Assembly (NCBI RefSeq): GCF_000208865.1 | Contig: NC_018388.1 | Span: 1,612,001 to 1,676,000, forward strand | Length of the DNA: 64,000 nucleotides | Origin: Neospora caninum Liverpool | Lineage: Eukaryota > Apicomplexa > Conoidasida > Eucoccidiorida > Sarcocystidae | Direction of reading: 5' to 3' | Shown here: one piece after another, positions 1-13,253 of the stretch | How positions within the stretch are numbered: position 1 is the first letter of the stretch | How the letters are laid out: every line of letters begins with the position of its first letter | Made by a program: the position numbers and the translations under genes | The notes under the pieces: generated by a model | Told to the model about the DNA's origin: nothing | The model's input: only the letters and a program-made list of their open reading frames with translations | Database searches by the model: none

Positions 1-1410
1 ACCCTCGCTGCAACCCCTGAGGCGCCGCCGGGCGTCCGTCCAGCACGCGTTTCCTTGCTTTCCACGTCCCGTGCTTTCCTTCCTGGTTTTTTCGGCAGTG
101 TGTGGACACCGTTTCCACGCTTTTTGGCTATTCCATCCTTTCCTCTCGTGTGCGTTGGGTTTCGGCGGAACCTCGTTACAGGCGTGTGACGCGACAGCAA
201 CCGCGGTGTGTGCATGCGCGCCTCGGCATAACGCGTCCGATGTTGTGTGTCTCGGAGGACCTCACATTCCAGAGAAGAAGACAGAGCTTCTCCGTGTCTC
301 TTTTTGGTTTCGTCTGTTATTTTCGAGACGCCGGCGCCTCTCGAGCGCGTGGTTCACGCTGAGTCAGGTTGTGTCCGCGGAAAACCGGAGATGTGCGCAA
401 CTTTTCAATGGGGCTTTTCCTCGTGCCTGCATATCGCACAGGCAGCGCTGCTTGCCAATGCTCTCTCCACCTGGCATCGAAACAGCGACCTTTTCTTCCC
501 CAAGATACAAATGTTTCATGCGTCGGCTTTCGCGCCTTCCACGTTTTCTTAGCAGTGTGTCCCCGCCAACCCTCTGTATCCCTCTCGATGTAAGCATGTC
601 AAGCGAAAGACGACGCGCGTAAAGGAGCCTCCGCCCACACGTTCGTGTGTCTTCCCGATGTCCACGTTTCTGGTTTTTGTCGCGAATGTGTCGGCGTGCC
701 TCGATCCATTTCAAAGTACACACGCATGCACGCACGCCTGCCTCCGGGCGGGGTTCCAAGGTGTCTTGTCATGAATCTGGAGGTGTAGATTTTTGGTCTC
801 GTGCGCCTCTACCATTCCTCCAGGCGATTCGTAGCTCCGTGCCCCGGTGAACTTGCCCCTTTCGTACGATGCGTGGACCCTGGAAGTCCCAAGAGAAAGG
901 GTGAGTTCCATGACGTGCTGCAAAGCCGAGTTTCGTTCTCTCTGCTCTCGTGCTCAGACTCAGAGTTTCTCTCTCTTCTCTGCCGCGTGAGACGCCCATC
1001 GCCTTTTCTTCCCTCTCGCTTCGCTCGTAGCTCTCTCTGTTTTTTTCATCGGGTTGTGGAACTTTGCGTGGTCTCGTAGGCGCCGGCAGAGCCAACAGCG
1101 CTCTTCTGGTGTCTTTGCTTTCTGCAAACGAGCGAGTCTGCTGTGTAGTACGGGCCAGGGAGTGGTGTGAGGCCTAGACCCCTTGCGTGTGGCTTCTCTT
1201 GTCTCCACCTCGTTCTGTCACCGCTACATTTTCATTTTTTTCCTCTCTTCCCTTTCAGACTGCCTCTCTCCTGGGCCACCCTCTCTGTGCCTCGTTTATC
1301 GTGCGTTCCTTGTTTCTTCTCCGAGCTTCCCTCTCACGTCCAAGCGTCCTCTTTACCTCTCGGGTTTTTTCGCTTCTCCCCCTCCGCTTTTCTCCTCCCT
1401 CGCCGTGAAA
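1..1410 (+). promoter_or_regulatory. Upstream region and 5' leader of the SEL1L-like gene
   Basis: I see no supportable gene here. The stretch becomes strongly pyrimidine-rich from about 1190 to 1405, as is common for coccidian 5' leaders. The hexamer-plus-one TGAGACG near 987-993 matches the WGAGACG-type promoter word described in Toxoplasma; that it works here is inference. An open frame runs in from 1183, but the better start is the ATG at 1411, which sits in a GTGAAAATGGCG context. Confidence 0.5.
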
Positions 1411-3009
1411 ATGGCGAGGAGGGAGTTGGCTGCGTGTCCTGCGCTCCCGAGTGCACGAGGAGACACTTTGTCTCCGCCGAGGGGAGCCAGGCCGTGCATA
1501 GGCGGAGGCAGAGGAGCGCCACGAGTGCTTTTGCGGCCCACGCCCCACAGTTCGACGCAGCCTAGAGACAGTTCGGAGACAACCGCTCGGCCCGACGCCG
1601 CCGGAGAGACAGGCACGAAGAGCGAGAGGCTACAAGACGCCAAGCCGGACTCGTCATGCCACGGGTCTTCACCGCTTTTCGGAGACGAAAAGAAACGGGT
1701 ACCTGAAGAAGGATACCCCGGTGGTTTTGTTCCGACGCAGAGAGCCCTCTCCTTGGCACACTTTGGTTCGTTATCGTCAACTCCGGCATCTTGTCTCGGC
1801 AGCCCACGTTGTGCATGTGCATCCACGACAGTCACGGTGTGTCCTTACCAGTCTTTCCCTTGCTGCGCGTCTCCGATTCTGTCTCATGCGTCGCCTCCGT
1901 CTCCCTATCCTTCCCTGTTTCCCGTCTCTCTTGCCCTCTCTCCGTCTCCCAAGAGTCGTACAAACGCCTCTCTGCGTTGCGCTTCGTCTCCCGATCTCTG
2001 GGCGCGTGTCTCCTGTTATGAGCCCGCGACACTCTTCTCGCTTTTTGAGAACTCTGCACAGGAGCCAGGAACCTGGAGGCTGGATCGGAAGGACGAAAAG
2101 GAGACGCGCAATTGCGCCGCGTCTTCTTCGTCCTGTGCGTCTCTCAGCTTCTGGAGTCTCAGGTCTAGGGACTTCCAGCGGTCCTCTCCGCGTATTTTTC
2201 GATCCGTGAAAAACGCGTCTTTGTCTTCTCTCGCTTCTGTTGCACGACCGGGCGTCTGTCCACGTCACCCGCGCTTCAGGAGCGCCGCTCCAGGCGTGCT
2301 CCCTTCTTCGCACCTTCCGCTTTTTCTTTCGCCTTCCAATTCCTCAAAAAGACCGTCTGTCTTCTCGCTCCTTGCCTCTTTTCTCCTCGTTCTCGTAGCG
2401 CTGCTCTCTTTGCCCTTCCACGCGGCGCCATCCTGGCCTCTGTCTCCCTGGTTTTCCATGCCGTCTCTCTCCGCTGGTCCCCTTGCTTCGTCTTTTTCTG
2501 CATCTCTTTCTGTGGAGAGGATGCTGCCTCTGCTTGCCTTCCCGCCCTCGTTCGCCTCCTCTGCGGGGATCCTCCTCGCGAACGCCGAGGACATCGACGC
2601 CGAGCGAGACATGTCTCCCGGCGAAGACAGCGACGAGGCAGACTTGTTTGAGAGCTTTCTGGAGGAGGAGGACGAAGAGGCGTTTCCTTCCGAAGACGGA
2701 TTTGGCGAGGACGCGCGGTTTTCCGAGACTTCGCGGGAAGAGATCGAATCAGGACCGAAGGCGGAAGAAGTCCCCGAACGCTCAGAAGACGCACGACGCC
2801 GAGATCCTTTTGTCTACGCTATGGACACCATGGAACTGGAAGGCCGAAGCGACCGCGTCTATGACCTTTTTGTGCACTGCAGCGCCACAGATGTCAGGTA
2901 CCAGTCTCTGCGTCGACAAATATGAACGCAACGACAGAGTTTAGCATACATATACATCACACAGATTCACTATTCACACGAGTCCCCAATAATATCGACT
3001 CATGCATGC

Positions 3010-3050
<41 letters not shown>

Positions 3051-4565
3051 TCGATAGATGGGGGAGGGTGTAGCAATGAACATCTGTGTTAGAGGGCACC
3101 GCGGTGTATGTTTTCTTCGTGATGGATGTCTTCTTCCTCCGTTACTTGTATATTTCCCTGTGAGGACTCTGAACGCTTTGGAGTGTTTTCGTATCTCTTC
3201 AAAGGACGCCTCCTCGAGAGAGGACAGATTTTTAGAGCGTTTCCCAGTTTTGTTTTCGTGCGCGTGTCTCGGCGCGCGCACATTTTTCTACAAGACCTGG
3301 GAAGGCTAGACATCCGGACTCGCACCTCTGCTCCCTGCATGCATCTTCACGAGATTGAACTGATTATCGCCACTGTCCCTTGTCTCCACTGTCCCTTATC
3401 TCCACCGTCCCGTATCTCCATTGTCCCTTGTCTCCACTGTCCCTTATCTCCATTGTCCCTTGTCTCCACTGTCCCTTATCTCCATTGTCCCATGTCTCCA
3501 CTGTCCCTTATCTCCATTGTCCCTTGTCTCCACTGTCTCTTGATTTGTGTTTGCAGGTGCCAGTATGAACTTGGAGTGTTTTACTTTCTCGGCATTCCTC
3601 CGCTGCCAGCAAGGAACTTAACGGCAAGTCTCGTGCTGTGGCACGTGGCTGCGCTGGGCGGCAGCGCAGACGCGCAATACGGCCTCGCTCTTCTTCACTC
3701 GAATCTCCGCGACCTCCCGCCTCTGCCTTCCTTCCCATCTGCGTCTGCGTCTCCTCCCGCAACCAGAGAGAGAGAGAAATCTCCACAGCACGCCCCAGCC
3801 TCGGCTGCGCTGCCTTCCGTCTTTGTCAACGAAGACCTGACTGTGGTCTTGGAGGGCGACGGCGCCGCGCTCGATTTTTCTGCCATCGCCTTATATTCGG
3901 AGACTCTGGTTCGCCAGTACGAGGACGCCCAGGCGCGGCATGCGAGTTTGTGGACTCTTCCGCTGCGCGTGTTGGAGCGCTGCATGTCTCTTTTGTCGGC
4001 GGCGCGCGACGGCCTTCTCGGCGTGGCTCCACGCGGTCTGAGCGAGGAAGAGTTGGAAGCGATTTACCTGTCTCGTCCAGCGAGCGGGGACCAGGGCGGA
4101 GGCAGGCAGCGCGCTCAGGATGGGCTGCCGGCGGGTGCCGTCTACGACGAGGCACGCGCCGCAGACCAGCTGACAAACGAGAAGGCGGATCTTCCTGTTC
4201 GCTCCCTGCCGACGTTTGCAGCGAATCCAGGTCTGCCGCTCGCGTTTTTGTACTCCGCATCCACCAGTGAACACCCAGGGGCCGCGATGGCTCTGGCGAC
4301 ACGCCTGCGACTGGCCACAGCCAACGTTCCGCTTCGCCAGTCGCAGTCCTGCACAGGGGCTGTCAACTTTTACTTGCCCTACGCGAGACGCGTTGCCATG
4401 GTGAGAAAAGAAAGACGCAGAGACAACAGCGCCCCGCGCAACCGACAATAGTTCGACGGACACAGAAAGCCATGTCAAAAACGAACACAACATTCATATC
4501 TATATATATATATATAATTTTACATGCATAGAAGCGCATACGTGGATAACGTATGTGGGAAGGTT

Positions 4566-4600
<35 letters not shown>

Positions 4601-6953
4601 CATACATACATACATACATACATACATACATACATGCGAGTACGTGAATGTGCGGACGACGCGTGTGGGGGGAAATCGGAGGTCTGCTGTGGGGCCTTTC
4701 AAGTTTTCGAAGAACTCTGTGGGACAGCAGTGTAGAGACAGCCCGGCGAGGTAGGCATGGAGAAAGAACCCGAGACGGATCGGGCGCGGCAGCGATCTCG
4801 GAACCGCGAAAGGCCGGTGACTTGGGACGTGTCGTCCATGTGTATTTCTTCCTCCGCTCTTCGCCAAAGTGTGTTGTGCATGCAAAAAGGAGAGGCCTTT
4901 CAGACTGTGAGGTGTAGGTCTGATCTGTTCCTCTCGCGCTTCCCTTCGTGTGTATTGTTGCTCTTCCCGGTCCACGTTCCACTGACCTTCCGCTTCGTTC
5001 CCCCCTTCACATGCTCCTTTTTTCGCCCTTTTTGGGTTTTGTGTTTCGCGCGAAGTCCCCGTCTCTGTCTTTCTCCCAACCTGTTGCTCCTGCTTCGTGT
5101 CTCACTTGTCTCGTCGCGAATGCTATCCTTTTCTCTCTCCCGTGCGAACATGACGTTTCGGCTCTTCTTCCCTTTATCTCCCCTTTTCGTCGCTGTGTCT
5201 CTCCACCTTTTCTCCCTTCTGTGTCTCTCCCCTTTCTTCCCTGGATCTGCCGTTTCTCTCTTTCTCTGCCTTTCTTTTCTCCCTCTCCTTTCAGTCGTAT
5301 GGATCCGGCATCCCGCAGGCGCCGGAGTTCCTTCGCTTCCACTCGCCGCCAATGAGTGTCAGCAGCCACAGCACTGGGTCAGAAGGCCTCTTTCGCTTTC
5401 TTCCTTCTCTCGCTGCGGGGTCTCCCAACAGACGCCGAGACGCAGGCGCCCCGAGGCCCAGCGAAGGGCGGGACACTCGACGCGCCCCGCCAAACTCGCC
5501 GCTCTCGCGCCGCCAGCACTCCTCGCCAGATTTGGAAGTTATCCTCGAGCTCGCGCGCCGCGGCAACCCCGCGATGCAACTCGCCCTCGGCAAACGTACG
5601 TTTCGAGAGGAAACGCCGATGGGGTGAAAGGCGTCTTTCCTGTCTCGCCTCTTGTGGCATGCACGAACGACAGTGGTGAACAGTGTCTTTTCTGTCGCGC
5701 ATGGACGAATCAGCACGTGCTGCGGCAGAGTTCGGATGTGCAGGGCGTTTTTCCTGTCGTCTCATTCGCAAGAACCCAAAAGAGCCTGTCTTCCTTGAGC
5801 TCCTGCGGCGCGGGTTCCTGCGTTTTCGGCCTCGACTGTTCGCGCCTCAAGGGCTCCGCGGCAGTCTCCACGACGCGCTTCGAAAAGCAGAGCACACCGG
5901 CCCGACAAAACCTCCTCCGAGGCTCCACTGCTTCCTCTCGTCTGCCGTCGCGTTTCACTTCCCCGCGCTTTGCGGAGCCGAAGAGCCTCCTCCTTGGCAG
6001 GGCGCGCGGTTTCCCGTGGCGTGCGTTTTTGCGGCCGGAGCCAAGGCTGGTCCCCACTGAACGGTCTTTGTCTTACGTTTTTATCTCGCCTTTTAGGGGT
6101 TGTAGTGTACGCGTTTTGCATGTCTTCGGCCTGCCTTCAAATGGTTCTAGGAACTCTGCAGGTATAGATACCGCGTTTAACGTTGCCTTTGAAATCCTAT
6201 GCTTTGTGTGCATGTTTGATGCTGCGTGTACCGTCTCTCAGGGCTCCTGTTTGGAGTCGACGGCCTCGAGCAAGACGTCGAACGCGCGCGGGAGTTTCTG
6301 CTCGAGGCTGCCGAGGCTGGGCGATCGGAGGCGGGCGCCTTGCTGGGGTATCTCGATGCCCTCGGCGTGGGGCGCGAGACGAACGTGACTGCTGCGACAG
6401 TCGCCTTTCTCGAAGCGGCAGCGGAGGATCGACACCCTATCGGTAATTCCCAGGAAGCAAAGAAAGAAAGGATTCTGTCTTGAGAAACGCATGCGAAGGC
6501 GGAAACACCTGGAGAAGGGGATATATCGCCTCACGGATAAGGAACCAAAGAAGGCGAGAGGGAAAACACGGGAAGTTCGACCTAACGCGCGTCCGCCGCC
6601 ACAGAGAGAGAAAGCATACGGGAAACTCGGTGTCTCCTCTCTCTTTTTTCTGCCACAGCGCTCAACGGCCTGGGGTATTTGCACTTCTTCGGGAGCGACT
6701 TGGTTGAGAGAAACGAGCTAGCCGCTTTCCATCTCTTCAACATCAGCGCCTCGCACGCCTTTCCGGACGCCGAGACAAATCTCGCCGCGATGTACGTCAC
6801 CGGACACGGTAAGTCTTTTCTAGGCGCGCTGGGAAAACTCGCCTCCTCGCATGCGCTGCTGCCTCACTTCCGAACTTGCCGAGAAAAAAATCAGGACGCA
6901 CGCAGGTCTCTCGCGAAGATCAAAATACTCTTGCACTGCTAATCACGCCAAAC

Positions 6954-6993
<40 letters not shown>

Positions 6994-7072
6994 TTACATA
7001 CATGTATATATGAATGTGCGTAGATGTGCATTTCTGGATTTGTGCGTGTACCGCATGTGTCAGCGTATACAG

Positions 7073-7103
<31 letters not shown>

Positions 7104-9475
7104 TCTGTATATATATATGTGGATACAGATTTGTAGATAGGTCCATGTACGTTTCATGATTTGTAGCGTGCGTGTATTTGTAGACGTACTGTGTGAGAGA
7201 TCTGAAAAAGTTGGCAGCGGCAGGTTTCCGCTTCTTTGTGTCTCCTTTTGTGGATCCTTTTCAGGACATTCGCAGTCGTTCGTCAAAGCCATGCAAGCGT
7301 AGGCTCGGAAGAAGGAACGCCCGAAAAAGGGAAAGAGGATGAGGGGGTGAAAATTGGAGGGCGCCTTGAAACGAAGGAGGGTGCAAGAAACAACGACTGC
7401 TGCGAACCCACACGTGCGCATTTCCTAGGCACGGATAAGACCGGGTCTTTCCCTCTTCGCCTTTCGCCTCCGTGCGTTTCCTTGGCCCGTCTTGCTCACG
7501 TTTGTTTTGTGTCTCCTCTCTGTTTCTTCGGTGTGTCTCTTCCGCCACGTGTCTCCTCGTCCGCGTCTCTCCTCATGGCCCGCGGCTTCTGTGTGATTCG
7601 CCTCCGCCAGCTACACGCGCGCGCTCCAGGCAGGCAGCACGGGGGCCGCGTACGCGCTCGGCCTGATGCATCTGAACGGCCTCGGCGCGGTTCGCGAGTG
7701 TTCCGTCGCCACTGCGCTCCTCAAACGCGTCTGCGAGAAGGGAGGCTACGTGACGAAGAACCTCCAAAAAGTATGTGGAGACGCGCGAGGACCGCTAACG
7801 CATGTGGGGCCCCCTCAACAAGCGTGCGTTTTACGAGAACAAGAAACTCGTTCAACACGCATGCACGAACACACACATCTACATATCGATCTCGAGATGG
7901 ATTTGTACAGCAGCCTATACTCCTGCCATATATGCATGCATATACATACATAGGTAGATGTTTACATGTAGATGTACACAGACATTTACGTGTCGACTCA
8001 TCAACTAATGCATAGGTGTACAAGCATACGTGCATGCATTTCGTTTTGTCCTCCTCTGGAGGAATAGGTCTACATAGAGGCGGCGGGATGTTGAATTTTG
8101 TTCAGGCGTACACGCTTTACGAGCAAGGCCGATTCGACGAGGCTGCTTTCCATCTTCTTCTTCTCGCAGAGGCAGGCCATGAGGTACGTGAGCGCTGGTT
8201 TGTCTTTTCTTTTTCCCTCCTGGTTTCTTGATTGCTCCTCGCGGAGATTCTCCCCTTTTCGAATCTTCCTCTCTGTGTTTTCTCGTGCTCGAGCCCCCTC
8301 GCGCGCCGTCCCCGTCTCGCGAGTTATACCTCTCTCTTTTCGCACTTCCTGTTCTCTTGGTGTCCTCATCTATTTCGCGTCCGCGGCCTCCACCTCCCCC
8401 TTTTCGCGCACTGTCCCGTTTCTTGCACTGTCCCTTTTCTTGCACGTCTCGCTGCCAGGTATCACAGACGAACTTGGCGTTCATGCTCGATGGCGGCTTG
8501 ACGGATCTCTTCTTTGACGGTAGGCGAGAAGACGAGAAAAGAAGCAAGGAAAAAGCGAGGGACAAAACGAACAAGACGACGTGACAGCAGAGAAAGGGAT
8601 TGCACGGGTGGGAGAAAAGTCGGCTTCAGACGCGCGAGGGGGACTAAGAAGAATGCAGCTGTCCTGAGGAGACACTTGGAATTGAGAACACGAAGCGTGG
8701 TCAGTGTCCGGCGGAAAGGTTGTGTCGTCGTTGCCGTCCTCAGGGTCTATCGGCAGAAAGCGGCTGCATGCACAACGCTTCTACCAGCTAGCCGCGCAGC
8801 AGGGATCCCCGTTGGCGGAACTGCGGTTAGGTGAGGCGAGAAGAAGAGAAAAATCGGGAACGAAACCCGCACACATCGGGGGAAATCGTGTTCTTCCAAA
8901 GCGCAACGGTCCGCCTCGTGCGTCGCCTCAGGTGCACAAATTCCATTTCGCGTTTCGCGCGTCTATCGCTAACCATCTACACGAATATGTTTTAGGTGGA
9001 TTGATGGTTTGCACGAGTACACACAATTTTTCGTTTACATTCACACCTCTCTTCGGACATACACATAAATATCCATACTTATATATGCACACACGAGTAT
9101 ATAGATTGGCCTATGTATATTGACGTGAATACGTAGTTGGATGTTCGCGACTGCGAGTCTGGTGCATGGGCCACGTGCGTGTCTGCTCTATCTGAGTTTC
9201 GGGGCTTTCCTGTTTTCCTTTTCTTTCGGCAGGCGACTACGCTTACTTTGGCCACGGCGTTCAGAAGGAGATTCGGGCACGACACCCGTCTCGTCCCCTG
9301 CTGGATGACGAAGGTGAGAATGAACTCCTGGTGCTTCGTTGCATTCTCTCTCTGCCCATGCCTGCACTGAAGGCGTTTCGATACCTTTCAAGTAACGACC
9401 TTGAAAAAGAGAGAGTGCGACACCAAATGCGACTGGAAACCAAAGGAAATACGTGTATGTATGTATGTATGTATG

Positions 9476-9511
<36 letters not shown>

Positions 9512-10939
9512 TCCCGCGTTGTGGCGAGGCCAGGTAGAGAGAAAGGCAAGAATGTCTGCCAGGGGGGCCATGCCGGCGGAGACTGGAAGTAGACTGAAGG
9601 GCAAGGACTGCAAAAAGAAGGTCGGCGGGGACAGTGTGTGTGCATGTGAAAAGAGCTTTTCTCGACTCGCAACAAGCGATATCCAGTTTTGGATCAGCCG
9701 GGAGTTTCCTTTTCCGCTCAGGCAATGATATGAGTGAATGGATAAGCGAATCGTACGAAGCCTTCGCTCCTGCGGTCCCCAATCCACGCGTCGCTGTCGG
9801 TCAGTCGTTTCCTTGTCTTGATTTCCGCATCCTTAAACTCGCACGCGTCCCCATTTCTGTATTTCTCCCTCTTTATCCCTCTCTATTTCTTTCTCTCCTC
9901 CCTCTGTGTTTCTCTCTTTGTCTTTGCCTTTATCTTTTTATGTCTGATTCTTTCAACTTTTTTCGTGCTTCCTCGTTCGCCCTGTCTTTCCGTCTCTTTC
10001 CCGCTACCTCTCTTTCTCTCTCCGCTCAATTTCTTTCGCTGCTCCCCATTGTTTGCCATTTTTTTTGTTCGCTCTCAGAGCCGATCTGTTTTTCTATGAC
10101 TCCCGTGAACCTGTTTCAGGAAACCGTTTCTTCTCCCTTTTGTTCTCCGCTAAAATGCGGCTTTCCACTGCTTCGCTCTTCTGCAGGACACTACCTCCGC
10201 GTGGCCGAGATGTCCACAGACGAGAAGTGGCAAGCGCCTTACGTAGCCAAAGTGAGAAAACGCGGGAAAGCCTGCATGCACACTGGCACACAGGCACACT
10301 TCCAACCGAGACGGCGGAATCTGAACGCACCCAAGAGTGCTGCAGTGTATTTGCAAAATCCAGAATGCCAGTAGAGAAAGCTCTCAAGAGCTCAGACCGC
10401 CTACAGCCGCCGCAGCGAATCCGACTTTCCGGACGCGAACACGCGAACTTTTTCTCCACTTCCGTGGCTTACCGCACTTTTACGGGGGTTTCTCAAGCGC
10501 CGCTCTCGCAAAGGCACGGCCCTCTCTGTCTTTTCCTTCAAGAACATTTCTCTCGTTTTGTCTCTCGACAGGCCTCGTTCAACCTAGGCTTCATGCGACT
10601 AACAGGGATCGGCCTTCCGCAAGTAAGAAAAACAGGAGCTTTGTGCGTCCACACGCGACAATCGGGGAAACTGGAGCCTCTACGCGCGCGAGAGCTACTG
10701 GGTCCCTTGGGAGGGAAACGCGGACACGCGGCCAGGCGCGATAAAGAAAGTTGTCAAAGTTTGTAGATCGAAGTGTACGAACCTCTACAGGGTGTTGCGC
10801 ACGCATGCGAGAGTTTCTCCGCGTTCGCTGCAACGCGACGTTTCCAGAGAAAATCTCCGTCATCCATCGAGAGTCGTGTAGAGATATACACAGATCGAGA
10901 ACCCCCCGTATGCACACACACCTCAAATGTGCACATCCA

Positions 10940-10994
<55 letters not shown>

Positions 10995-11652
10995 ATATGT
11001 ATATATGTATATATGTATAGGTGTGTGAAGAGGGTGTGTTTGCATATGCAATGCTGTAATTCCAGTTTTACATACCTATATATATATATATATATATATA
11101 CAGTGTGCTTTGGGAGCAGTAGAGTATATGAGAGAGTATCGATCCGTGGCGATTTGAATATGATAACAGCGATGCATGCTTTGGTATACCGTGTAGGACT
11201 TCTCTGTCGCGCGGAATCATTTCGAGAGGTGAGCGACAAGTCTCTGCGTGAAAGGCTGACGTTTGCGTCGCGTGTCTGTCTACTTCCGCCGACGTCCGTG
11301 TCTCGCCCTTTTGTCTCTTCCGCCCCGTGTCTCCTCTTCTGCGTTGTGCGATCCCCCTAAGGCGAGTTTCTCGCTTCTCGTCTCTCACGATCCCTTGGAA
11401 GATAACCGCATTTTTATGCGTTTTCTCGCGACTGTATGTCCACGTCTCAACCTGGGTCACCCCTTCACAAGTCTTTCCGCGAAGACCAATTTCAAAAGAG
11501 AGTCACCATCTTTTTTCACTGGCACTTCTATTCGAGATCGAGAGGAACGCAAGTACATGTGTGTAATCGTGAACAAGGATGCCCTTCACAGGATATATCT
11601 GTCTTACAGTGCTTTCCCCCTCTGCTCTCTGCATGTCTCGCGCCTCTCTGCA

Positions 11653-11686
<34 letters not shown>

Positions 11687-13221
11687 GAGAGAGAGCGATA
11701 GATAGAGATCGAGAAGGGTGTGAATCTTTTGGTGTAAAAGACGAGAGAGCCTGTCTCTCCTGGAAGCATGGTGCGCTGTAGTAGCGGTATTTCTGGCCTT
11801 CGTAGTCTCATCCTTCTCGATGCGTTTCTGTTCTTTGGTTTTTTTGGATCTTTCCTTTTAGGAGTTTGGAAGCTGACCCAGCTGCGCCGAAGGCTCCTGT
11901 CTATCTCGCGTTGGGGCTCCTCATGCTCCTGCGTTTCCGTGAAGAAGTGGATTTGAACGAGGTACTCTGGGCTAGGAAATACGACAAAATCAACAATCCT
12001 CACAGGGTCTGTGGTCAGACGCACACAGGAGCAACCGTCCCTTTCTTTTGCTTCTCTTTCCTCTCTCGCTACGTTATGTCTTTCCCGGCTCTAGCTCTAG
12101 GATCATATATATATATATACCTCTAGACTTATTTACATATATATATGCATATATATCTATATATATGTGAATACATGCCTACCAGTTGTTGTGTGATTAT
12201 TTCTTGCCGGCGTTCTTTCATCTGCACGTTTGGAGAGAGCGCGTTTTCCCACTTTTTCTTCGTGCCGTTTGCTCCGCTTCTTGCAGGTTGCACAAGCGCT
12301 GCTTGAGGACTCTCGCGTGATTCTTCTTGTGCTGATTTTCCTCATCATGGCATGCCTTCTTGTGCTGCGTATTCTCGCCAAAGTAAGGACAGCCGCAGTT
12401 CAACCATGTCGGTCGGTGTGGAATACTTGGGTTTTTCTGTCTGTGGTAACGCTGATGGATGTAGAACGGGTCGGTGTATACTTACTGGAGTTCGCTGCAT
12501 GTTGGAGTTCGCTTAATGTCGGTGTCGATGTTATCTGGGGTTCTTGAGGCACGGTCACAAAGAACCCCGGGAAGAAACGGGGCCCAGTGGCACAGCGAAG
12601 ACGGCGGAGCGGTGGAAAAGAGAAAAGGCCTTGCGGAGGCGATGATACACAGAGACTCAGCGAGCAGCAAGAGAGAACAGAGAGATAACAGTAAACGCAG
12701 ATGAAGCTGCGCGTTTGTCTGGGAAGGAAGGCCATCGATAGTGCATTGTTTCGCATGTGGCGAAAACGCGATTCTCGAAGAAGGGAGTCTTTTCCAGTGT
12801 CTTGTTTCGACGACATGCGTTTGTCCGTCACCTGTCCTGCGAAGACTGTCGAGTTCTGCCTCAAAAAAGCGAAAGCTTCGAGGTCACCCGCTTCTTGCCT
12901 CTTCCTGAGTTGCGTCCATGTGTCTATCGTTTCCTCGCGCAGAGACTTCACCCGCCTCCCAGCGACCTTTTCTTCGCTTACGACGCCCGTCACGGCTCCC
13001 CCCCTCGACTCTCTCCACCCACACCCACATCTCCTTCCTCTTCTTCTTCCTCTTCTTCCTCCTCTTCTTCTTCCTCTCCTTCTTCCTCTCCTTCTTCCTC
13101 TTCTTCTTCCTCTTCTTCCTCCTTTTCGTCTTCCTCTTCTTCTTCCTCTCCCTCCTCTTCTTCTTCCTCTTCTTCCTCCTCTTCGTCTTCCTCTTCTTCT
13201 TCCTCTCTTTCCTCCTCTTCT

Positions 13222-13253
<32 letters not shown>

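Noticed and set aside
71..759. Overlapping open frames of 60-183 codons on both strands at the left edge
   Set aside because: No domain, no splice partners, and the frames overlap on both strands; the region reads as promoter or leader.
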